This document shows positions 11,788 through 20,630 of a stretch of 64,000 nucleotides of DNA, one piece after another (position 1 is the first letter of the stretch; each line of letters opens with the position of its first letter). Source of the stretch: Symbiodinium natans (Eukaryota; Sar; Dinophyceae; Suessiales; Symbiodiniaceae). Both the position numbers and the translations under genes were made by a program. The notes below the pieces were generated by a model, which saw nothing but the letters and a program-made list of their open reading frames with translations, ran no database searches and was not told where the DNA came from. The DNA lies in assembly GCA_905221605.1 (NCBI GenBank), contig CAJNDS010002408.1:344501-408500 (forward strand). The letters are read 5' to 3'.

Positions 11788-12165
11788 TTCAGGGTTTGTG
11801 AAAGCCCAAAATGGTCAAAAATCACAAGCATTTGATAACATTTGCCATTTTGGTGGTTTCCAAGGCCGCCAAACTAGCGAAAAACCTTATGTTTTGCCTT
11901 AATTCAAGGTTTGTGAGACTCAAAATGGTCAAAATCCATGAAATTGGCCATTTCGGGGGTTTCCAAGGCTGTGCTTTTGGCCTTAATTCAGGGTTTGTGA
12001 AAGCCCAAAATGGTCAAAATTTGCCTTTTTGGTGGTTGCAAGGCAAAACTAGGCACAATCCCTGTGTTTTGGCCTAAATTCAAGGTTTGTGAAGGCCCAA
12101 ATGGTCAAAAATCACAAAAATTTGACATTTTGATGGTTTGCAAGGTCTTGGCCTCTGGAAGAAGA
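11788..12165. repeat. degenerate tandem repeat, about four units of 84-116 bp
   Basis: Units start with CA(G/A)GGTTTGTGA followed by CCCAAAATGGTCAAAA at about 11790, 11906, 11990 and 12081. Each continues with a (T)TTGCCATTTTGGTGGTTTnCAAGGC-like block. No protein is likely; open frames here are low-complexity readings of the repeat. Confidence 0.7.
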
Positions 12166-12192
12166 GGAAAACTTATAGAAACATTACAATAG

Positions 12193-12995
12193 CCCCTAAG
12201 CCCTAAGCCTAAACCTGACAAATCCCAGACCTTAACCCTAAACTCAAAACGAAAACCTTAGACAGTAACCCTAAACCCGAAACCCGCCAAACGCCCTAAA
12301 CCTAAATCTGAAACCGTAAAACCTCAGCCTTAAAACCAGAAACAAATCTAGCCTGTTTTCAGGGGGTGGATATACATTTTTCAGGTCCAAACTTGGGCTC
12401 CAACTCAGGTACCGAGCACCCGGCAAAACTTAATCTTGCCTTTTGTAGGGACTTATAGACCCAAAAGGTTTAAAGTTTACCTGCTGGACTGCTCCTCAGC
12501 CAAAACGGGGGCATGCGGGGGCCACGTTGGGATCTGGACAAAAGTTTAAGGCTTTTGGAGGTTTTAAGGTATAGGGTTTAGGGTGTAGGATTTAGGGTTT
12601 AGGGTTTAGGGTTGACTGCTTATTTGAGGTTTCGGGCTTGCGGTTCAGCAACCCGAATCGCGCGGGGACCCGGGTAGCGCAGTGGGTGGATATACATGTC
12701 TCTGTACACCGTACACCGCACGGCAGAGGCACCACCATGAATTCTAGGCGTCAGGGTTTAAAGCATGCCCTGGCTTGAACTGAAGTGTTTAGGCCTTCGG
12801 GCTTAGGGCGAGAGAGAGAGTGTGTGTGTGTGTGTGTTTGTTTGTGTGTGTGTTGTCCCTTTTGTTTCGATCTTCGTCTCTGGAAAGAGAGAAAGAAGGA
12901 AATCAAAGTAGGGAACCGAGAGAGGCGCTAAACCCCTAACCCTGAACTCTGAACCTAAACCCTAGTGGACCTAAGCCCTAAACCCTAAACCCAGG
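12193..12995. repeat. interstitial telomere-like repeats (TTTAGGG/CCCTAAA) in both orientations
   Basis: Three blocks resemble the plant/dinoflagellate telomere unit. They are degenerate CCCTAAA-type at 12193-12330, TTTAGGG-type with perfect units at about 12567-12614, and CCCTAAA-type at about 12929-12995. The orientation flips between blocks and single units vary, so these are old interstitial copies and not a chromosome end. Confidence 0.7.
12380..12800. repeat. left copy of a dispersed repeat, inverted relative to 22375-22605
   Basis: Blocks such as CAGGTCCAAACTTGGGCT, GTAGGGACTTATAGACCCAA, GTTTAAGGCTTTTGGAGGTT and TGCCCTGGCTTGAACTGAAG reappear in the same order, reverse-complemented and with indels, at 22375-22605. 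The pair brackets the CA-repeat/Penelope-like locus. Confidence 0.6.
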
Positions 12996-13262
12996 AAAAC
13001 AACAAGCAAACAGAAAGAGCAAGGAAGCAAACCTGGCTCCTTTTCAGAAAGAGTGGGCAAATATGATTTGGAAGTCGGATACAAAAGCCAAATCACGCGG
13101 GTTTGAGCACATGACGGCAGCCCGAGATAGAACGAGAAATTTAGGCTTTTAGGGCCGTTTAGTGCCCCTCTTCGTTCCTTACTTGGTTTCCTTTTTTCTC
13201 TCTCCTTCCAGAGACAAAGATCAAGAACAAAAGGGAAAAAAACAAAACACACACACACACAC
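12816..13262. repeat. inverted repeat with (GT)n/(CA)n outer ends
   Basis: The left arm (about 12816-12935: GT microsatellite, then CCCTTTTGTTTCGATCTTCG, TCTCTGGAAAGAGAG and onwards) is the imperfect reverse complement of the right arm (about 13155-13262: TCCTTCCAGAGACAAAGATC, AAGAACAAAAGGGAAAAAAA, then CA microsatellite). Arms are roughly 110 bases with a ~220-base spacer. The Penelope-like element starts exactly at the outer CA run of the right arm. Confidence 0.65.
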
Positions 13263-13604
13263 ACACTCATGCAATCCTCCCTCTGGTCACTTGATGTTTC
13301 AGAGGTGAAGACTTCAAGGCAGAGCCTGCATGAACCCCACGTGAGTTCACTCTAGATAAAGTTACGAAACAATGATGTTGCACAGCTTCCTAAACATCAC
13401 AACCAGCACTTTATATCTTGTTAGAAGGCAGGTACAGGTGGTTGATCAGACCACCCATCCCCCAATGCACCGTAGCTTCGTTGCGTCAGGTAGGTGCATT
13501 GGGCCTGACGCCCCTGCGCATTCAAAATGAAAAGGTGAGAAGCTGAAACGCACAACGGAGGCAGCTGCATTACGACCTTGGTAACAGGCTTTCCCCACAC
13601 ACAC
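13262..13604 (-). repeat. 3' terminal direct repeat (pLTR-like) of the Penelope-like element
   Basis: The 343 bases are identical, as far as I can read, to 20631-20973. The copy starts CACACTCATGCAATCC and ends TTCCCCACACACAC on the + strand. Its outer edge merges with a (CA)n tract and its inner edge with unique element sequence. It contains strong interleaved inverted repeats (see 13437-13511). Long terminal-repeat-like direct repeats (pLTRs) are typical of Penelope-like elements. Confidence 0.85.
13437..13511 (-). ncRNA. potential structured RNA / pseudoknot in the terminal repeat
   Basis: CCCAATGCACC (13461-13471) is the perfect reverse complement of GGTGCATTGGG (13493-13503). GCGTCAGG (13483-13490) is the perfect reverse complement of CCTGACGC (13504-13511). 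The order a-b-a'-b' is interleaved, so both stems together would be an H-type pseudoknot, or the two could be alternative folds. GGTGGT/ACCACC (13437-13442/13450-13455) forms a third small hairpin. The same set recurs in the other terminal repeat at 20806-20880. I could not match it to hammerhead or HDV cores. Confidence 0.5.
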
Positions 13605-14403
13605 CCTGCCGAAGCAGGGTAAGCATATGCTTTTATATGCGCAACATCGATCCTTGACATGAACACGAAATTCGACGTTGCCCAACGAGCAAGGGAGAAA
13701 CCTTTTCAGGAGGCAGCCAACATAAGTATCACCGGAGGTTGGACAACAATGGCTGCGAAAAAAAGCACGAGGCAAACTCGACACCGAACTCATCGGAGAT
13801 TTGGATATCGGTCGCCCTCAAAGGGACAAGTCGTTCGAAGACCACCGCTACTTGTGAGGGCGGCACAAGCCCTATCTGGAGCAACTAGGTGCGGTTCATG
13901 CGTGTCACGGACGCCAAATTCACCAGCGTCAGACGCCGGCTGGAATTGGGCAGTAGGCTCGTGACTGCAGGTCAAAACATCCTTTTAGGACTCAAGAGAC
14001 CGCCAAACATCGAACATTGGCACGTCTTACAGTGACGAGCACTCCCTCACACTCGAGGTCGCGGGCGGAAGACGCAGCCATGCCCGTCAACCGCCCCTCC
14101 CCCTCTGCACCGGGTACACCCGAGTACAGCTAGCCGAGGCCGCGGGCCGAAGACACGGCAGCGCCTGTCAACCACCCCACCCCCCTACGCCGGGTCCACC
14201 CGAACGCAGCAACGTTAATATGGGCTCTATCGGTACGGTCGAACAGATCTGGAAAACGACCTCAAATATGACGATCTTGATCTGATATTGAACTGAGCTC
14301 AGAAAGCTGCTCATGCACTGACTGAACAAGCAACACACGCACGCGACTACAAAAAACAGGCGATACGTTTTGGCACAGACAGCGGCGAAGCCAAATTGCA
14401 GGA
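13605..14403. other. 3' untranslated part of the Penelope-like element
   Basis: This is sequence between the 3' terminal repeat and the last open frame of the element. A GC-rich imperfect tandem duplication lies at about 14056-14215 (cgaggtCGCGGGCGGAAGAC / cgaggcCGCGGGCCGAAGAC, each followed by CAACCGCCCC / CAACCACCCC and CCGGGT-CACCCGA-like blocks). No open frame of note; a ~100-codon + strand frame at 13659-13964 has no recognisable feature. Confidence 0.5.
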
Positions 14404-16383
14404 TCAGGATTCTTGAAACGAGTGAAAGCTAGCCATCAAATCAGGCTCTTCATCTGTAGCAGGAATTTCTGCTACCATGGCTGAATTCGCTGCTGGAGGA
14501 ACTTGCTGGGATGCTTCGGAGGAGCCTTGGGGAAGCCACTTGCCCCAGCTATCATCAATTCCAGCGTCTTGGATTGCGAGAGGGAGACCGATAGGGTCAT
14601 CCAATGGCTTGTTGGACTTCTTGGAAGCCAAGGAAGGCTCGAACGGAAAATCCAACGAGTGCATGCTGGAAACGATATAGATGACGTCTATACGGGCCGC
14701 AGTTGTTCTGACGCACCACCTCTTGTCCGTCTTAGACGGTGAATGCACAACTGGGTGAAACCTGCCCAAAGCATTTTCCAAAACTGTGTTAGCACCCTGA
14801 GCCTTATGGGCTGCGCCTCCGACTCTGCCTGAAAATACCACTCCGCAACTGTTCTTTGTGGACCAATGCATGTTGCTCACAAATTCGTTGCGAGCTTCCT
14901 CCCAATCAGGCGTGGTCAGTACTTTACAGAAAAATGACCAACTGCTTTGCGGGGGTTTCAGATGGAGGGTCTGCTTTGCAGTAGGCAGAATTCTCCCCGA
15001 CGATAAAATTCCAATGGCTCCGGCGCTATCAGTGCCATGTGCCCATTGATACCACTGATCGGGCGACGGAGGCGGCCCAGGAAAACCAGCCACCGGAAAC
15101 ACAAGCACACTACTTTCAGCCGCAGGAGAGGAAAAAGTGCTTGCTTCTGCTCGAAACGTATCAAAGATTGGGCACTTGGAACTCCAAAGCATCTGACAAA
15201 ATTTCCGAAGGGTCTGTGAGTCCACCGAATTTGGGGGGAGCCCTTCCGGAAAACGAGAAAGCAAGAAGTCCAAAATTTGACGAATGTCAGTGTTGGTGCA
15301 AAGCTGCCATTCTCGGACCCACATTCTTGCGGCTTGCTTACGCCCTGTCCCACATTGAGACTGAGATCTGGTGTACAGCAACCAAGCATCAGAGCTTCTG
15401 AGAGCTTTGGTCTGGTAGATCAAGAAGCAGTAATCCAAAAAAAGCGTGAGCGGCTCTTCGACTACGAATGTGTCACGGGGATCTCGTCCCGCGATCTGAT
15501 CTTCCAACTCCAGCGCAGAGGCTTGCATGACATCCTTGAAAAGCTGGTTCTCGGCTGCCGTGAGTTCTCCTGCCTGTGCTGCTGACTTGTTGGTTTGAGA
15601 CAGCTTCTGTGAGGTAAAAGCTGCAAGATCGAAACGGGAGTCTTTGCGAATGAGCTGACCTGTTGCTTCACGGCCAGATGTAGCACCTTTTTTGGGAGGG
15701 GTCACAGGCTGCTGAGGGTTTCTGACTCCACGGCTCGGGCAGGGCGGCTGCAAGAATGGCTGCGCTGCGGGCGTTGGAACACCTGCAGGAGGGACCGCAG
15801 GGTTGCGTGCAGGAGGATGCCACTGATAAACATGCCGCGCAGGAAATTGATGAACTGGTTGTTGCTGCACAGGCGGGGCAGGTAGCAGGGGCGGCGGGTG
15901 AAACAATGGGGGCGCTGGCCAGTAGCCTAGAAAGCCGAAATCGCCAGGAGGGCCAACCTGTGGCACTGGCAGCGGGGGCGGTTGCTTCGGCAGCGGGGGG
16001 AAAAATGGCGATGCCGGTGGCTGAAGAACTCTGGGTTGCGCTGGCTGTCGCAGCCACGCTTGCTGAGGAATATGTGCTTCCGAAAAATCACCTGGCGGGA
16101 TTTCCACAGAAGGCGGTTCTCTGTGGGAAGGTCGCGCTCTATGTCGCCGCCTGACGGACCTTGACCTGGATCTAGACCGATGGTCTGATTTGGCCTTGAA
16201 GGTGATGTCTTGAAAGGGTGAAAAGAACTGGCATCTGGGTCTGGGGGGCGGTGGGGCTGGAGGGCTTTCAGCCATCCAGGGTCTGGCCGTTAGCGCAGGC
16301 GGCCTCGCCGAGTTTGACGATTGCACGCTGGCTGCAGGGCTGTTCTCATTGCTTCCACAATGAAAATGGAAGACATAGGACAT
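14404..16383 (-). CDS. element ORF3: RS/proline-rich protein with C-terminal domain of unknown function
   Basis: The frame is open from about 16506, but the first ATG is at 16383 (MSYVFHFHCGSNENS), giving ~659 residues; an upstream TTG at 16479 is a weaker choice. The N-terminal third has an RS cluster (DHRSRSRSRSVRRRHRARPS) and a long proline-rich stretch. The middle is a predicted helical region (GELTAAENQLFKDVMQASAL and following). The C-terminal ~200 residues look globular and include WYQWAHGTDSAGAIGILSSG. Its H-G-T followed by an IL..G helix resembles the start of ADP-ribosyltransferase / RNA 2'-phosphotransferase folds; this is a weak inference. It starts 131 bases after the pol stop, in a different frame and without overlap, so reinitiation, a separate mRNA or trans-splicing would be needed. 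Confidence 0.75.
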   Translation of the reverse strand: MSYVFHFHCGSNENSPAASVQSSNSARPPALTARPWMAESPPAPPPPRPRCQFFSPFQDITFKAKSDHRSRSRSRSVRRRHRARPSHREPPSVEIPPGDFSEAHIPQQAWLRQPAQPRVLQPPASPFFPPLPKQPPPLPVPQVGPPGDFGFLGYWPAPPLFHPPPLLPAPPVQQQPVHQFPARHVYQWHPPARNPAVPPAGVPTPAAQPFLQPPCPSRGVRNPQQPVTPPKKGATSGREATGQLIRKDSRFDLAAFTSQKLSQTNKSAAQAGELTAAENQLFKDVMQASALELEDQIAGRDPRDTFVVEEPLTLFLDYCFLIYQTKALRSSDAWLLYTRSQSQCGTGRKQAARMWVREWQLCTNTDIRQILDFLLSRFPEGLPPNSVDSQTLRKFCQMLWSSKCPIFDTFRAEASTFSSPAAESSVLVFPVAGFPGPPPSPDQWYQWAHGTDSAGAIGILSSGRILPTAKQTLHLKPPQSSWSFFCKVLTTPDWEEARNEFVSNMHWSTKNSCGVVFSGRVGGAAHKAQGANTVLENALGRFHPVVHSPSKTDKRWCVRTTAARIDVIYIVSSMHSLDFPFEPSLASKKSNKPLDDPIGLPLAIQDAGIDDSWGKWLPQGSSEASQQVPPAANSAMVAEIPATDEEPDLMASFHSFQES

Positions 16384-16514
16384 GGCGAAAGAATGCTCGA
16401 AGCAAAGTCTACAACTTGATCCTGAAGTGAAGGAATTTTGAAAGATGCGTGTACAGAGATGCACCCTGGCAGAGGGCAAACATGTAACTGAACTGCGCAG
16501 ACAGATTTACATTT

Positions 16515-19253
16515 TCACTGCAAGACTCGCAACGGAAATCCCTGGCGCAAATACAAATTGCGCAGATGTTCGACTTGCTGTTTGCGCGAGGACGGTGGCC
16601 ACGCAAACTGTACAATCAGGGCTTTACGAGAAAAGAAGCCTGATGCCCGAGCTGACCACGAACCTGCGCTGGACACATGCCTAAGTTTCCAGGGCTTAAC
16701 CGGCTGTTTAAAAGTGACAGTCCGGTTAGAAGCAGAAATGTCGAAGCCCAGAAAGTGATGATCATCAACCGGCTCGAGCTGGATGGTCGACCCATAAAAA
16801 GACAAATGTTTGAAATCACGAAAGCACTGAAGATTAACTTCTTGTTCTGTACAAATAAGAAGTCGATTATCAACGTATCGGCAGACAAACGCTTGTGATG
16901 CTTGTCTTTCAAAGAACTTGCAGGAGGTGAGCTGAAAATCCCACTCTTGCTGCCAAAACAGTTCCCGCTGTATAACTGGGAGACTGCTGAGCACTGGGCT
17001 GATTTGATTTCCTATACACGTACCCCGGTGCTGTTTGAAAATGCGACCAATGGCCTGAAAAACGCCGGCGCGAAAAGACAACTGGACAATGTCTGGGAGG
17101 TCTTGGACCCTAAGGAACTTGACCTGTTTGGTCGACTTTCCTTTGGGTTTTCCCGGCCAGGCTGTTTCTGTACAGACAGCCTTCTTAAGCGACACCGTGA
17201 TATCAGGAGGATATCCCAAAGACAAATACTTCGAAATCAAAGCATCAAGAGAATGAAGAATCTGTTCTCTTGGCACCGAATTAAAGAAACCGACAAGATC
17301 ATCATTGACTTCCAGCAGGTGAGATTCTGCAGGAGTTCTTTTAAAGAACTCATGCAATCTCTGCCAAATAATGGGAGTAGGTTCAAGTCCAAATGCTCTG
17401 TCCCATGTAACTTTAATCATGAGGACAATAGCGTGGGACGCGGCTTTCAACAGTCGACTGAACGGGGTAAACGAATAGGAAATGATAGTTCTGCCTTTGG
17501 CGAACTTCTTCTTCCTTTTCAAGAAAACAAACCCATTTGGTAACTTGCCTTTGCTATCAATGGCCCAGGGATACTTCTTTCGAAGGTAGCCTGGCACTTG
17601 TTGAAGAACCCATTGTCTCCAGGACTCTGGGTCTCCATCGAGATTGTGAAAAACCTCGGGATCATCCCAAGTACATCTGGCCGACTGAAAGTAAAACTGA
17701 GGACAAAATACCATCACATGATTGGGCTCGTGGTCCTCACAATGCACAACAAACTCCCGACGCAAACGCTTCCTGACGGCAGAAACATCTGCCCATGTGA
17801 GACGAGGAAAGCTTTTAAGTGCCACGTTGTGCCAGTACCATTCTTCTTCAAGCATAGCCTGAAATTCGGTCTCAACGTTGACCGGTATGCCATGCTTCTT
17901 TCTCCAGAGGTGAAACGTCTTGCAGTTAACCGAAACGAATTTGTGCTTAGCTGGAAAGAAGGTGGAAGACGCGCTTCCTGTTCCCAAACGACTGCATGCT
18001 GGATGCAGTTGGTTCAACATCTCAAGTCCGGCTGTTACATGCCCAGACGTGAAACATTCATCTGGAAGAACACGCTTGTAGAACTGACAGGTGCACGGAA
18101 TTTCTTCAAACGAATTATGTTGGAGCCACATATCCCATTGCTGGACATTGTGAAGGAAGTCTTTGAGACTCTGATGTGGCTTTTCTCGAACTGACACAGA
18201 CGGTAAGTGAAACGGAACAAGCACATGCTTAAACCGAATTATAACCGACCGGAGCCATTTTGACATCCTTTGTGGAAACCTTTCATCAGCAGTAAACTGC
18301 AACTGGATCCCTAAAGATCCTTTCGGCCATGTCATGTTACGATAGCCGGCCACAGACTTCAGAATCATGCGTGCTTTGCTTCGCAAAGGTTCCTGAAGAT
18401 TGGCACTGAGTCTTATGAGCGAGTAAATCTCATCATCAACAAACGATTGAGACCGGAGTTGTCTCGCTCTCTCAAACGAGGCTCTGGAAAGGCTGGTGAG
18501 ATCATACAAAATGTTCCAGGCTTTCAGCCTAGACAGTTGGAAGGCGTAAGGTTGGTCTTGGGTAAAGAGCTTCTTTCGGAGCTTCACCCACAATCTTCTG
18601 CCAAACTTGCTGTACGACGACATTCTTCTTTGTCTGCTTGGCTTAAAGCCCAGCGCGGAGCGTTTCAGAAAGGACTGAATGAACGGAAAATTGAGTTTTG
18701 GTTGCCACGCATCAATGAGGCAATGCTCCAAAACCCACGCGGATTGATAATCCGAACATGTGGCAACCTGAAAAATTGTAAATTGTTCAATAGACTGATT
18801 GGAGGCCCAATATCGAAGGGCCAACTCAGCCTGCGCTTCCTGTCCTTTAACAAGCTTCCTGTACACGGAAAGCCTGTTGGACTCCCGACGCGAAACTGAT
18901 ATGCTGGTGGACCCTACGTACATCATAGTCGAAGGCTGCCGATATTTCTCAACAGTTGAAAAGATGCGCCAATCGACTTTGGTTTTGATGTACACGGCGT
19001 TGGACTTCAAAAAACGTGGCCATGTGTACATCGCAGGGTGCACTTTGAGTGCACGTAGCTTACGTCTGAGTAGCTCTGCGCAAGATTGCTGAGTCGAATC
19101 GGAGAAACAAAACAACAAGCAAAGATGTAGCAATCCTTGCGCCCACATAGAAGGAGCTTTGGAAAACTCAGGACAATGATGTATGAAGAAGGTGCAAGCC
19201 TCTCCAACAACACAGATGTCCTGCTTCAAACGCGGCCTATCACGATGAGCCAT
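16515..19253 (-). CDS. Penelope-like pol: N-terminal GIY-YIG endonuclease + reverse transcriptase
   Basis: The protein has 912 residues. The GIY-YIG domain spans about residues 85-195, with VYIK (87-90), MYVGSTSISVSRRESNRL (111-128) and LEHCLIDAWQPKLNFPF (175-191), giving the conserved Tyr/Gly, Arg, Glu176 and Asn188. A C-x-C-x10-C-x4-H group (387-405) could bind zinc. RT motifs follow: KGRTIISYSFTPFSRLL (586-602), motif A DDLVGFFNSVP (651-661), motif B HRGTCIGNQISPVLSSL (742-758), motif C RYVDNRLLI (792-800), and FLGFDI (834-839). Motif A has the D...F(F/Y).N.(I/V)P pattern of Penelope-like RTs. Motif C has Asn where most RTs have the second Asp. The product would nick target DNA and copy the element RNA by target-primed reverse transcription. 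The frame is intact. Confidence 0.9.
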   Translation of the reverse strand: MAHRDRPRLKQDICVVGEACTFFIHHCPEFSKAPSMWAQGLLHLCLLFCFSDSTQQSCAELLRRKLRALKVHPAMYTWPRFLKSNAVYIKTKVDWRIFSTVEKYRQPSTMMYVGSTSISVSRRESNRLSVYRKLVKGQEAQAELALRYWASNQSIEQFTIFQVATCSDYQSAWVLEHCLIDAWQPKLNFPFIQSFLKRSALGFKPSRQRRMSSYSKFGRRLWVKLRKKLFTQDQPYAFQLSRLKAWNILYDLTSLSRASFERARQLRSQSFVDDEIYSLIRLSANLQEPLRSKARMILKSVAGYRNMTWPKGSLGIQLQFTADERFPQRMSKWLRSVIIRFKHVLVPFHLPSVSVREKPHQSLKDFLHNVQQWDMWLQHNSFEEIPCTCQFYKRVLPDECFTSGHVTAGLEMLNQLHPACSRLGTGSASSTFFPAKHKFVSVNCKTFHLWRKKHGIPVNVETEFQAMLEEEWYWHNVALKSFPRLTWADVSAVRKRLRREFVVHCEDHEPNHVMVFCPQFYFQSARCTWDDPEVFHNLDGDPESWRQWVLQQVPGYLRKKYPWAIDSKGKLPNGFVFLKRKKKFAKGRTIISYSFTPFSRLLKAASHAIVLMIKVTWDRAFGLEPTPIIWQRLHEFFKRTPAESHLLEVNDDLVGFFNSVPREQILHSLDALISKYLSLGYPPDITVSLKKAVCTETAWPGKPKGKSTKQVKFLRVQDLPDIVQLSFRAGVFQAIGRIFKQHRGTCIGNQISPVLSSLPVIQRELFWQQEWDFQLTSCKFFERQASQAFVCRYVDNRLLICTEQEVNLQCFRDFKHLSFYGSTIQLEPVDDHHFLGFDISASNRTVTFKQPVKPWKLRHVSSAGSWSARASGFFSRKALIVQFAWPPSSRKQQVEHLRNLYLRQGFPLRVLQ

Positions 19254-19277
19254 CGAAAGGGCTTCATAGGCTAGTCA
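19251..19277 (-). promoter_or_regulatory. candidate stop-codon readthrough site (UGA CUA G) between ORF1 and pol
   Basis: ORF1 ends with TGA at 19277-19275 and is immediately followed by CTAG, giving UGA-CUA-G. This context is known for efficient stop-codon readthrough in plant viral and animal cellular mRNAs. Only seven sense codons (LAYEALS) separate the stop from the pol ATG at 19253, and both frames are the same, so readthrough would produce a gag-pol-like ORF1-GIY-YIG-RT fusion. Confidence 0.55.
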
Positions 19278-20321
19278 AGCTGCCGTGAACTGAGCAACCG
19301 CAATGGTGGTCGAAAGGTTGCGAATGGTCAGACGACTCGCAATCTTGTCATCTAGACCAAACTTAACCGCCGCTGCTGTGATGGTGGCTTTGGGAGTTCC
19401 ACTCTCAAAGATCTTCTGCACTGCCAAAACATGCTTCTTCAAATTGGCAAACTGACCTTTGAAATCTGGCTTGGACTTAAAAGTTTGAAGCCATTCTTCA
19501 ACTTGTTCATCCTTCGGACCAACAGGTCGAGAATCCAAAATTCGAGCCGGAGGAAACTGCAGTAACGTCTGGGCATCGAGTGAAGAAGGGCGGCTTTGCC
19601 CAAGTTCTTGCTTGGCTTTAGCCTTCGGCTTGGCCCGAAGTGGTGCATTCTCAGGCTCGTCTTCAGCAGATCTCTTAGTCGGAGTAAGTGTAAGGCCCGC
19701 TTGGGCAAGCTTTGCTTTAGCCCGGGCCAACTCTTCACTGGCAGTAGAGTCAACAATAGGTGCTCTCTTCTTGAGATCGTCAACAATGGATTCACACATT
19801 TTGCCCATGAACTTGGAAGCATCCTTGTGCTTGTCAGGTGGGCTGTCGGTGTGAAAGGTTCTGGCGACTTCATCGATATCTACACCAACTTCTCTCATTC
19901 TCTTCAAAAGTTGGGTAAGAAACACTGCTTCGGATGTGGACCTTGTCCAAACAATTCCTTGGTATCGGCCTTCACTAAGGAGGCGAAAGGAGAACTCAGA
20001 AAGACCACGGTGGCTGAGTTCCCATGCTCGAATGTCTTCTACGGGCCTACCGGCCAACGAATTCTTTCGTGACCATTCCGTAGGCTGAACATGACGAAAC
20101 AGCTGATGCGACCCTTTGCCGACTGGTTGCCGATCAAAGAACTTGTCGTCGGATTGAAAGTGGTCAGACAACTTAGGCTTGGGAGCTGGAACATTCTCAG
20201 GCACGGCCGGCTTGGTAGTGGCTGCCCAAGGTTGATCTTGCTCATCCCAAGACGATTGCGAATGCCAACGCCAAGACGACGAAGGTTCCCATTCCGACTG
20301 TTTCCACCATGAGTTGGACAT
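19275..20321 (-). CDS. element ORF1 (gag-like, 348 residues)
   Basis: It starts at ATG 20321 (MSNSWWKQSEWEPSSSWRWH). The N-terminus is rich in Trp and Ser. A mixed alpha/beta-like central part (SHRGLSEFSFRLLSEGRYQG) is followed by helices (SEELARAKAKLAQAG), a basic patch (LRAKPKAKAKQELG) suitable for nuclear import or RNA binding, and a C-terminal helical region ending IAVAQFTAA before the TGA. No known domain is recognised. Position upstream of pol and composition suggest a nucleic-acid-binding structural protein. It is in frame with pol (see the readthrough site). Confidence 0.8.
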   Translation of the reverse strand: MSNSWWKQSEWEPSSSWRWHSQSSWDEQDQPWAATTKPAVPENVPAPKPKLSDHFQSDDKFFDRQPVGKGSHQLFRHVQPTEWSRKNSLAGRPVEDIRAWELSHRGLSEFSFRLLSEGRYQGIVWTRSTSEAVFLTQLLKRMREVGVDIDEVARTFHTDSPPDKHKDASKFMGKMCESIVDDLKKRAPIVDSTASEELARAKAKLAQAGLTLTPTKRSAEDEPENAPLRAKPKAKAKQELGQSRPSSLDAQTLLQFPPARILDSRPVGPKDEQVEEWLQTFKSKPDFKGQFANLKKHVLAVQKIFESGTPKATITAAAVKFGLDDKIASRLTIRNLSTTIAVAQFTAA

Positions 20322-20630
20322 GATGGAGGGATGTTGGCTAGCTTCTCAACGGAGACTTGAACCTGACTGGCCTCACAAAGGCTTATGGGGAGGATAAATT
20401 GTAAAAAACGCAGCCAGAACGGAGTTCCGAGCCTTTCGAATCTCAAGCCTGACGGGTGCGTGATTCACGCAGCTTTCCTGTCGGGTTGGACTGTTTCAGA
20501 GTCCCAAGCATAAAGACAGAGCCTGAACCTTTCAGATTGGAGGTCTTAAGGCCTTTTCTGAACCGATCAGGGTTCAACACAGTAGGCAACCCTACCGTAG
20601 ACGGCACGTTGAACGAGAAACCGTCTAGGG
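20322..20630 (-). other. 5' leader of the Penelope-like element
   Basis: About 310 bases lie between the 5' terminal repeat and the ORF1 start. No domain-bearing open frame is present. Confidence 0.5.

Noticed and set aside
12193-12995. Chromosome end (telomere)
   Set aside because: TTTAGGG-like blocks are degenerate, inverted relative to each other and internal.
13262-13604. Hammerhead ribozyme in the terminal repeat, as found in many Penelope-like elements
   Set aside because: I looked for CUGANGA and GAAA cores on both strands. Only CTGATCA near 13443-13449 (- strand) resembles it and the rest of the fold is absent.
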